Below are positions 1-5,282 of a stretch of 7,000 nucleotides of DNA, one piece after another. Each line of letters starts with the position of its first letter. Positions within the stretch are counted from its first letter, which is position 1. The notes under the pieces were generated by a model. It had not been told where the DNA came from and made no database searches. It saw nothing but the letters and a program-made list of their open reading frames with translations. The position numbers and the translations under genes were made by a program. The stretch comes from RGIG464 sp045599585 (GTDB lineage Bacteria > Myxococcota_A > Bradymonadia > UBA4248), in the NCBI GenBank assembly GCA_045599585.1, contig JAZRWH010000064.1, positions 1 through 7,000 of the forward strand. The letters are read 5' to 3'.

Positions 1-494
1 AATCAAAGAAGGAGGATTTCCTTTAATCTTATAGACACTTGATGTTGGATCATTCTCTCGAATGATCGCCCATTTCTCTATCACTTTCTACTGTTCTGTT
101 TTCAATCTGTCTCTGAATCTCATTTATGAGTTCCAGCGAACAAGGCAGGCTTATACGCGTCTCACCTACATCGGTCAAGAAGTATTTTTAGTTTTTTTGT
201 TTTTCTTTTAACCACACGCACACCTTTCAAGCTGACACGTTCGTTCAACGCTCCGCACGAATACTTTTTTTAGCCAACTTTTTTTGCAGAGAAATGCCAC
301 TTATTGCCCTCATACAGAGCAGAAATCGATCGCTTCGACTCGCATCGCTTTTTTAAACTGCGCAACGAATGGATCCCCCTTCGACACAACTTTACCCAGC
401 TTTTTCTAGAATACTAAGTTTCTACCCTGTTTCATCTCAACACAAACCATTCACACAACCGCTCTCATGAACTTCTATAAAAAGGGTAAGCTCT
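1..494. other. Intergenic stretch, no convincing gene
   Basis: No reading frame on either strand resembles a known protein. The plus strand is rich in T-runs (around 185-210 and 265-290). It holds a perfect inverted repeat at 48-67, listed separately. On the minus strand a stop-to-stop frame covers 50-190; from a TTG at 178 it would encode 42 residues with ordinary-looking composition (ending REMGDHSRE), but it has no ribosome binding site and I recognise no family. It could be the decayed tail of a gene. A TATAAA at 476-481 is too close to the following start codon to act as a normal -10 box. Confidence 0.5.
48..67. repeat. Perfect 8-bp inverted repeat with 4-base loop
   Basis: GATCATTC (48-55) and GAATGATC (60-67) are exact reverse complements separated by TCTC. 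There is no T-run directly after it on either strand, so a standard intrinsic terminator is not clear. It could be the terminator or attenuator of a gene lying left of the window, or an operator-like palindrome. Confidence 0.45.
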
Positions 495-734
495 ATGCGA
501 TCTTCTCATCCGATACAACTCGTCTTGTCGCTCATCAATCGATTCAAAAAACATGTGGCACACAAAAAAGACGTTCAGTCTAAATACGCAGCTAAAAATG
601 CTCTGTTTAAGCTAAATCTGCCCAACAAAAAGTCTTCTGTTCCAAAACATGACGACTACGCTGTCATCGTTCGTGCTGGACTTTTCTTCTTCGTAATCTG
701 CATTTTTATTAGATTATGCGTTTTATTAACTTAA
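495..734 (+). CDS. Possible small basic protein with a hydrophobic tail
   Basis: The frame encodes 79 residues from an ATG with AGGG eight bases upstream (483-486), a passable ribosome binding site. Residues 1-55 are hydrophilic and rich in lysine, arginine and histidine. Residues 56-78 are hydrophobic (GLFFFVICIFI at 62-72), but R60 and R73 leave only 12 uninterrupted apolar residues, so a true transmembrane helix is uncertain. I recognise no family. It lies in the same direction as the asparaginase gene, with repeat copy A in between, so a shared transcript is possible but unsupported. It could equally be a chance open frame; codon use gives no clear verdict. Confidence 0.35.
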   Translation: MRSSHPIQLVLSLINRFKKHVAHKKDVQSKYAAKNALFKLNLPNKKSSVPKHDDYAVIVRAGLFFFVICIFIRLCVLLT

Positions 735-772
735 ATCATTCGTCAATTTTACAATTACGTTCGAAGGTAGAA

Positions 773-923
773 GGGGTAGCTGCGTATCGCCAAAGCCTTG
801 CCTCTGCGCTTGTTTCCCGCCTCTTGTAAACCAACGTCGGAGAAAACGTGCGTAGCACGTGATCGACGAAAGTTGTGCACCACAAGGCCATGGCGATAGC
901 AGCTCAGGGGAAGACCTTCCCCT
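773..923 (+). repeat. Structured interspersed repeat, copy A (long arm)
   Basis: This copy starts with GGGGTAGCTGCGTATCGCC and ends with GGCGATAGCAGCTC plus a G-run/C-run hairpin. The visible nested pairing is AGCTGC 778-783 with GCAGCT 899-904; ATCGCC 786-791 with GGCGAT 892-897; GCCTTG 795-800 with CAAGGC 883-888; TGCGC 805-809 with GTGCA 875-879 (one G-U); CGTCG 835-839 with CGACG 864-868; and ACGTGC 846-851 with GCACGT 855-860. The 3' hairpin is AGGGGAAG 906-913 with CTTCCCCT 916-923. The AGGGG at 772-776 could instead pair with the final CCCCT, an alternative to the hairpin. Both arms recur in copies B and C, while the interior is unique to this copy. It lies about 146 bases before the asparaginase start. 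It may be a mobile or REP-like element or a small RNA; the family is not recognised. Confidence 0.75.
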
Positions 924-1069
924 CACCAAAACCGAACCTCTTTTAATAACTCCAACGTCACCGCACGACTCCCCCTTACTAAATTTGCCGAACGACGTGT
1001 TTTGCGCGAACATAGAAATTGGAGCCTCGACTCCGCTTCTTTGACATTCCTTTGCTTTGAAGTTTGAAC

Positions 1070-2071
1070 ATGCAAAAAAAAATCCTCCTCATACACACCG
1101 GCGGAACGATTGCCATGGAAGGTGAAACCCACCTTGAACCCGGCAATTACGTTTCTAAACTCGTCGAACAGCTCCCCGAATACGTCGGCTTCGCAAAAAT
1201 TGATTCTACCATTCTATTTAATATAGATAGTTCCGATATTGGCCCTTCTCAGTGGTCCAAAATTGCAGAAACGATTGCAGAGAACCGTCCCAAATACGAT
1301 GGTTTTATTGTCGTCCACGGCACAGATACCATGCCGTATACCGCTTCGGCGCTTGCTTTTGCCTTTGAAGGCCTCGACAAACCCGTCATCCTTACTGGCG
1401 CCCAACGCCCCCTCGGCGCCCTTCGAAACGACGCACGACGAAACCTCGCAGACTCTATCGAACTCGCTACGCTCCCCATCCCCGAAGTCGGTCTGTGTTT
1501 TGACGGCGTCCTCCTTCGAGGATGCCGCTCCAGCAAACTGAACACGCGCGCCTACCACGCCTTTGATTCTCCCGGCTGCGAGCCTCTTGCCAAACTCGGC
1601 GTCGATATCACCCTCGGCAAACACATTCGCAAACCGATGGTCCCCTTCCGCTGCGCCTCAAATTTCGATGCAAATGTCATCGCCATCCACATCACCCCCG
1701 GACTCTCCTCCGATGTGCTCTCGCGACTCATTGACAACCGCATGGAATCCATCCAAAGCGAACTCCAAGGCATCGTCCTCATCCCCTTTGGCGTCGGAAC
1801 TGTGCCCTGCATGGATCGCCCCATCGCCCCCTTCGTAAAACGCGCGGTTGACATGGGCATCGAAGTCCTCGTCGCAAATGCCTCAACAGGAAAAATCGAC
1901 CTTCCTCTTTACGAAAATAGCGCCGTTCTTTGCGATGCCGGTGCCATCTCCGGTGGTGAAATTCGTATTGAAGCTGCTCTCGTCAAATTGATGCACGCCT
2001 GTGCGACTTACCACGACAGAGCTGTGCGCCAGGAGTATCTCCGATGGAACGTCGCCGGTGAGCTTGAATGA
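1070..2071 (+). CDS. ansA: L-asparaginase, type I-like
   Basis: This 333-residue protein should hydrolyse L-asparagine to aspartate and ammonia. The asparaginase signatures are intact: HTGGTIA at 9-15 with nucleophile T13, the substrate-binding DSSD region at 53-56, and VVHGTDT at 81-87 with T85 and D86. TGAQRP follows at 109-114, and SSKLNT carries K156, the expected catalytic lysine. The C-terminal part ends with the usual helical segment (EAALVKLMHA). No signal peptide is present, which fits a cytoplasmic type I enzyme; the length is normal. The ATG at 1070 is preferred over the TTG at 1064 because a weak GAAG (1059-1062) lies seven bases before it. The neighbours give no pathway context. 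Glutaminase side activity or a role in tRNA-linked amidation cannot be judged from sequence. Family assignment is confident; the subtype and gene symbol are less so. Confidence 0.93.
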   Translation: MQKKILLIHTGGTIAMEGETHLEPGNYVSKLVEQLPEYVGFAKIDSTILFNIDSSDIGPSQWSKIAETIAENRPKYDGFIVVHGTDTMPYTASALAFAFEGLDKPVILTGAQRPLGALRNDARRNLADSIELATLPIPEVGLCFDGVLLRGCRSSKLNTRAYHAFDSPGCEPLAKLGVDITLGKHIRKPMVPFRCASNFDANVIAIHITPGLSSDVLSRLIDNRMESIQSELQGIVLIPFGVGTVPCMDRPIAPFVKRAVDMGIEVLVANASTGKIDLPLYENSAVLCDAGAISGGEIRIEAALVKLMHACATYHDRAVRQEYLRWNVAGELE

Positions 2072-2083
2072 TCCTTTAGACTC

Positions 2084-2114
2084 GTGAAATAGTTCACACA
2101 CAAACACAGTTTGT
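2084..2114 (+). terminator. Weak candidate terminator hairpins after asparaginase
   Basis: Two small hairpins follow the asparaginase stop codon: GTGAA-atag-TTCAC (2084-2097) and ACAAAC-aca-GTTTGT (2100-2114), the second followed by ATATTT. Both are short and AT-rich, so termination is only a possibility. The stronger G-run/C-run hairpin of repeat copy C at 2127-2142 comes directly after and could contribute. Confidence 0.22.
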
Positions 2115-2126
2115 ATATTTAGATGT

Positions 2127-2180
2127 GGGGGAAGTCTCCCCCTGAGCGGCTATTGTCTTTGACAATACGCCGCTACCCCC
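2127..2180 (-). repeat. Structured interspersed repeat, copy C (minimal form)
   Basis: This is the minimal version of the repeat, read on the minus strand. In plus-strand coordinates, AGCGGC 2145-2150 pairs with GCCGCT 2169-2174, and ATTGTC 2152-2157 pairs with GACAAT 2161-2166 around a TTT loop. The asymmetric bulge between the two stems (T opposite AC) sits exactly where copy A has GT opposite A. The accompanying hairpin is GGGGGA-agtc-TCCCCC (2127-2142). The outer G/C-run on the other side (CCCCC 2176-2180) could pair with GGGGG 2127-2131 instead. Because the loop here is three bases, this copy defines the core and shows that the long interiors of copies A and B are dispensable or variable. 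It runs opposite to both flanking genes. Confidence 0.75.
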
Positions 2181-2250
2181 TCCACCATAACGCCCATGTG
2201 TTAGCACGTATTCGCCGTTTTCTGCCCTACAGATCCCCCCCTTCGATCGT

Positions 2251-2283
2251 TTCACAAACACATGAATTGATCCTTTATATAAT
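2251..2283 (+). promoter_or_regulatory. Candidate sigma-70-type promoter
   Basis: TATAAT occurs at 2278-2283 (and again, overlapping, at 2283-2288). TTCACA at 2251-2256 is a possible -35 box; it is 17 bases from TTTATA (2274-2279) and 21 from TATAAT, so the spacing is not ideal. Transcription would begin near 2290, just before the ribosome binding site of the exported protein at 2305. The -10-like sequence is good, but the region is AT-rich and chance matches are likely. Confidence 0.3.
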
Positions 2284-2304
2284 ATAATCCAAGGATACAC
2301 GATC

Positions 2305-3306
2305 ATGCGCGTGCATATATTATTATTATCTCTACCGATTTTGCTCGTTTGCTCGACAACTGCTTACGCACAAAATCCATCCAACCTCCCCGTCACGCTT
2401 CAGCCGGCAAACAACTCAAATACAAAAGCAAAAAAACAAAGCCCTTCAACGTCTAAAACAGATGTTTCTTCGACGTACGACGAAAATCGACTTCAGGCAC
2501 TTCGTCGTTCACCCGAAGTTTTAACTAACCCACCGCTTCGTTCTTCCCAAATTGACGCACTCAAACGTCAAGCCCAAAAGGCTGTATTTGTCGTCAACGC
2601 TTATCATGCGCCTTCGCACAGGCTTGCAGAATCAGGAACACACTACGACGGCGCATGTGTAGCTATTACACATTGCCCCGGCTCCGAAGAAGTTTCTGAG
2701 CTCAATGAAACCGTTGATTCCCCTCAAAAAACAAAACCTAAATCCTACAGTCACTTCGATCGAGATCTTGCCAGCGTATCCAGTCCTTTTGCTGCACGCA
2801 ATAAACCCACAACCAAAACTGCAACGCCGACGGCTCAATGTTATCTTACGACTGCTGATTGGCTCACTGGCGCTGAAAAAATCGAAATTATAGTGAACAA
2901 CACCAAAGTATCCGCTGAGGTTGCACTGCGCGATGATCGCCAGAACATCGTCGTCCTCAAAACGCTTCCACGCCAAAACGTCAGCGGACTAGAAATCGCT
3001 CCCTACGACGCGCCACAATCGCCTACGGCCTACGCACTCCTCAATCCAGGATCAGCTTACGAAAGTTTTTCGCAGCAATCCTTCGTCATTACACAGCCAC
3101 ATCTCTATGGCACAACTTCACTTACGGCCAGAAACGGTTATCCCTTAATCAATGCCAAAGGCCAAATTGTCGGCCTCACTGTCGCCCCCGTTACAACGAG
3201 AACACACGCTGAAGTTGTACACTATATGTTAATTGATCGCGCGTTTTTCCCCGAAAAATACGATCAAACAATCACCGAAAAATCTGAACTTAAAGTTATA
3301 CAATAA
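2305..3306 (+). CDS. Exported trypsin/DegP-fold protein, probable pseudoprotease
   Basis: The 333-residue product starts at an ATG with AAGGAT (2291-2296) eight bases upstream. Residues 1-22 form a Sec signal peptide with likely cleavage after AYA, so it should act in the periplasm or outside. Residues 23-90 are a low-complexity Ser/Thr/Asn/Lys linker. From about 90 to 318 the pattern follows S1C (DegP/HtrA-like) proteases: LTTADWLTGAEKIEI at 181-195 aligns with the HxVxxA segment, DDRQNIVVLK at 210-219 with the DxxxDIAVLK strand, and ARNGYPLINAKGQIVGL at 275-291 with GNSGGPLxN. By this alignment the triad positions are D185 for His, N214 for Asp and N277 for Ser, so catalysis is unlikely. 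There is no PDZ domain. The family call rests on motif pattern alone. Being catalytically dead is an inference; a binding or scaffold role would fit. Confidence 0.7.
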   Translation: MRVHILLLSLPILLVCSTTAYAQNPSNLPVTLQPANNSNTKAKKQSPSTSKTDVSSTYDENRLQALRRSPEVLTNPPLRSSQIDALKRQAQKAVFVVNAYHAPSHRLAESGTHYDGACVAITHCPGSEEVSELNETVDSPQKTKPKSYSHFDRDLASVSSPFAARNKPTTKTATPTAQCYLTTADWLTGAEKIEIIVNNTKVSAEVALRDDRQNIVVLKTLPRQNVSGLEIAPYDAPQSPTAYALLNPGSAYESFSQQSFVITQPHLYGTTSLTARNGYPLINAKGQIVGLTVAPVTTRTHAEVVHYMLIDRAFFPEKYDQTITEKSELKVIQ

Positions 3307-3307
3307 T

Positions 3308-3348
3308 TCTTATATTCATCCTTTCGTTTTCGAAGGATGAATATAAGA
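3308..3348. terminator. Bidirectional terminator-like inverted repeat
   Basis: Bases 3308-3326 and 3331-3348 pair over about 18 bp with one bulged T around a TTTT loop; the stem centre is CATCC/GGATG. It begins two bases after the stop of the exported protein and ends nine bases before the stop of the sirtuin gene, which converges from the other side. The placement is what a shared terminator would have. The stem is mostly A/T and neither side has a clean T-run, so termination efficiency is uncertain. Confidence 0.6.
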
Positions 3349-3357
3349 TTGAGGTAA

Positions 3358-4107
3358 TTATGAACGCTTACGGAGTTTGTCACTCAGCGTTTCAAAAACA
3401 AATTTAAGATCATCAAATTTCCAATCTGCGTACCGATCGAGTGTCGTCGACTGCGCATTGACAATACACAATTTTGCCTTGTTCTGAAGTGCTACTAGCG
3501 GAAGCGACGCCGCAGGCTGAACGGTCAATGAGCTTCCCAAGACAATAAAAAGATCCGATTTTTCAGCTTCCTCAAAAGCTCGATCGAGATCCTCCGGGAT
3601 CAATGACTCTTCGTAAAAGATAATATCCGGTTTAATCACACCATCACACGAACACTTCGGAACCTCCCCTCGCATGACGATCGGGGCTATCTCATCATAT
3701 AAATATACTTTTCTGCATTTTAAACAATGATGCTTTGCAGGAGAACCATGTATCTCTAAGACATCCGGCGAGCCGCCACGCGTATGAAGCAGATCAATGT
3801 TCTGTGTAATCATTGTTTTAATGATTCCTTGTTTCTGCAACTCTGCAACAGTTTTATGTACAATGTTTGGCTCAAAACGATCTAGGCAATAAACAAAGTC
3901 TTGTGCCCACGCATAAAAGATCGAAGGATCTCTTCTAAAACAAGAAAGCGTTAAGATGTCTTCTACGCTATACCCATGCCATGGCTTAGAATATACGCCG
4001 TCCGCACTTCGAAAATCTTTGATTCCAGACAAGGTTGATACCCCAGCCCCCGTAAAACAAACCGCATGCTTCGAATTTATAAGTGCCTCATAAAATGCTT
4101 CGATCAT
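3358..4107 (-). CDS. cobB: Sirtuin (NAD-dependent protein deacylase)
   Basis: The 249-residue protein removes acyl groups from lysines using NAD, giving nicotinamide and O-acetyl-ADP-ribose. All core sirtuin motifs are present: GAGVST at 20-25, GIKDFRS at 28-34, TQNID at 101-105, and the catalytic histidine H120 in EIHGS. A zinc site is visible as C128/C131 and C152/C154, the second pair in the shortened CxC form. GSSLTVQPA at 191-199 and N217 contact the nucleotide. The segment FYAWAQDF at 64-71 lacks the Tyr/Arg pair of CobB-type desuccinylases, so ordinary deacetylation is more likely (class U/II-like). A strong GAGGAG (4113-4118) precedes the ATG. The start lies 12 bases after the stop of the AAA+ gene, indicating one operon. 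It is a normal-length single-domain enzyme and not a large anti-phage SIR2 protein. The symbol is generic. Confidence 0.93.
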   Translation of the reverse strand: MIEAFYEALINSKHAVCFTGAGVSTLSGIKDFRSADGVYSKPWHGYSVEDILTLSCFRRDPSIFYAWAQDFVYCLDRFEPNIVHKTVAELQKQGIIKTMITQNIDLLHTRGGSPDVLEIHGSPAKHHCLKCRKVYLYDEIAPIVMRGEVPKCSCDGVIKPDIIFYEESLIPEDLDRAFEEAEKSDLFIVLGSSLTVQPAASLPLVALQNKAKLCIVNAQSTTLDRYADWKFDDLKFVFETLSDKLRKRS

Positions 4108-4119
4108 ATTATCTCCTCA

Positions 4120-5064
4120 CTAACAAACAAAACTGCGTCGATCCGGCGCTTCAATCACAATGGGATTCGCCATCTCCGAGATACGGCTTACGATTCGCGG
4201 CAGTAAACGGTCTTCGAGATGATCCATATTCATGATGGCCTGAGCCTTTTTGGTGTAATTAGCCACAACTTTAGGGTCACGAGAACGACACTTTTCCTGA
4301 GCAAAAGCAATCCATCGCGAACTGCCTCCTTCAAAGATACCGTTTTCAATATATAAATTGTACCCACTCGAATTGCGGTCTTTGTAATTACTAGCAAAAT
4401 AAGTCGTTAAACTGTCATCATTATACCTGCGGTTGATGATCTCATCGATGATACGCATTTCAAATTCATTATTTTTGTCTCGTCCCTTGCCGAGTTCATC
4501 TAAAAATAATACAGGCACAGAAACAATATCATTGATTAGCTCAGCTTCTGATTGTACAGGATTCGGCGATTGATAGATTCCACGAATTTTACTCAACAAA
4601 ACAGAAAAATCAACGTACCGCGCAGCCTGGTTCAACTCCACCGTCAAATAGCGCGCAGCAGCGCATAACAAATGCGTTTTGCCTGTACCAGGACCACCTT
4701 CTAGCAAAACACCGCGTTGTCCGTGTGTAAACTCTCTGACTTTTCTAAAAAACATCGACTCGATCGTCAACCCCGTTCCGCGCAACATCGTCGTATCGAA
4801 ATTGTCAAACGTCGCGTTGCGAAATTTTGCGGGTACATTCGCCTGATTAAACAAATTCAGTCGCTTTTTAGCGCGGCCAGCTGCGCATGGAGCTGTCATC
4901 CAGTAATTTCCTTGTTTAAACTGGATATACATCGTGCCACCGCACTTAGGACACGATGCTAAAACTTCATCGGACAATTCAAATTTAACTTTCGCTACAC
5001 CGTTATCATTATAAAAACAAAGCGTCGGCTGCTTCTCATAAACACAAGAATGTTCATTGTCCAT
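4120..5064 (-). CDS. DnaC/DnaI-type AAA+ ATPase, helicase-loader-like
   Basis: The 314-residue protein resembles phage and Firmicute DnaC/DnaI loaders that place the replicative helicase on DNA. The N-terminus has a zinc-finger-like region: C38 and C41 (CPKCGG), then C60, where the family's second CxC appears as CAAG, so one ligand is missing. The family's linker follows (NQANVPAKFRNATFDNF, 73-89). Then come Walker A GGPGTGKT at 123-130, Walker B VLFLDE at 185-190, sensor I TTYFASNY at 220-227, and a C-terminal arginine-finger helix (LLPRIVSRISEM, 287-298). The stretch between sensor I and the arginine finger is about 60 residues, longer than I expect for this family. The sirtuin gene follows 12 bases downstream. 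The ribosome binding site is weak (GGGA). It could be a domesticated phage gene; an IstB transposition helper is less likely because of the cysteine module. Confidence 0.85.
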   Translation of the reverse strand: MDNEHSCVYEKQPTLCFYNDNGVAKVKFELSDEVLASCPKCGGTMYIQFKQGNYWMTAPCAAGRAKKRLNLFNQANVPAKFRNATFDNFDTTMLRGTGLTIESMFFRKVREFTHGQRGVLLEGGPGTGKTHLLCAAARYLTVELNQAARYVDFSVLLSKIRGIYQSPNPVQSEAELINDIVSVPVLFLDELGKGRDKNNEFEMRIIDEIINRRYNDDSLTTYFASNYKDRNSSGYNLYIENGIFEGGSSRWIAFAQEKCRSRDPKVVANYTKKAQAIMNMDHLEDRLLPRIVSRISEMANPIVIEAPDRRSFVC

Positions 5065-5130
5065 AATATATATCCCGGAGAATTACTTTTTTTGTCTAAA
5101 CAAATATACCTAAAGCGCCGCAGGCCAGAA

Positions 5131-5254
5131 GGGGTAGCGGCGTATCGCCGAAGCTCCACCTAAATCGTAACCATCATTACGAAGCACAGGATTTTGAAAC
5201 CTGACAAACGCATTTAGGCAAAGGTGATAGCCGCGCAGGGGGAGGCTTCCCCCT
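5131..5254 (+). repeat. Structured interspersed repeat, copy B (medium arm)
   Basis: The left arm is GGGGTAGCGGCGTATCGCC; the right arm is GGTGATAGCCGC plus hairpin. GCGGC 5137-5141 pairs with GCCGC 5230-5234, and ATCGCC 5144-5149 with GGTGAT 5223-5228 (one G-U). The interior differs from copy A but also folds: CCTAAAT 5159-5165 with ATTTAGG 5212-5218 closes a junction carrying two hairpins, CGTAA-ccatca-TTACG (5166-5181) and CAGG/CCTG (5187-5203). The 3' hairpin is AGGGGGAG 5237-5244 with TTCCCCCT 5247-5254; AGGGG 5130-5134 can compete for the same C-run. It lies 28 bases from the 3' end of the lipoprotein gene and runs opposite to both flanking genes, so the G/C hairpin may also end lipoprotein transcription. 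Confidence 0.75.
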
Positions 5255-5282
5255 CCCAAACCTAGGCACCAACGCCATCGTC

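Noticed and set aside
773..923. Repeat copy A as a riboswitch controlling asparaginase
   Set aside because: The same arms occur in copies B and C in the opposite orientation to their flanking genes, and the interior is not conserved, as a ligand-binding core would be.
859..1044. Plus-strand frame of 61 codons starting at GTG
   Set aside because: It begins inside repeat copy A, has no ribosome binding site and has repeat-driven composition; the paired stems explain the sequence better.
1041..1046. TTGACA as a -35 box for asparaginase
   Set aside because: A -10 box at normal spacing would fall on the start codon region (about 1064-1069), leaving no room for the transcript leader.
726..1132. 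Minus-strand frames opposite repeat copy A and the asparaginase start
   Set aside because: They overlap the structured repeat and the well-supported asparaginase gene, and resemble no protein.
3358..5064. SIR2-containing anti-phage defence system
   Set aside because: The sirtuin is a standard-length enzyme with an intact zinc site and no extra effector domain, and the partner ATPase looks like a helicase loader. Context does not otherwise suggest a defence island.
773..5254. CRISPR array or integron cassette array
   Set aside because: Copies are kilobases apart with full genes between them, orientations are mixed, and neither short regular spacers nor the attC core sequence is present.
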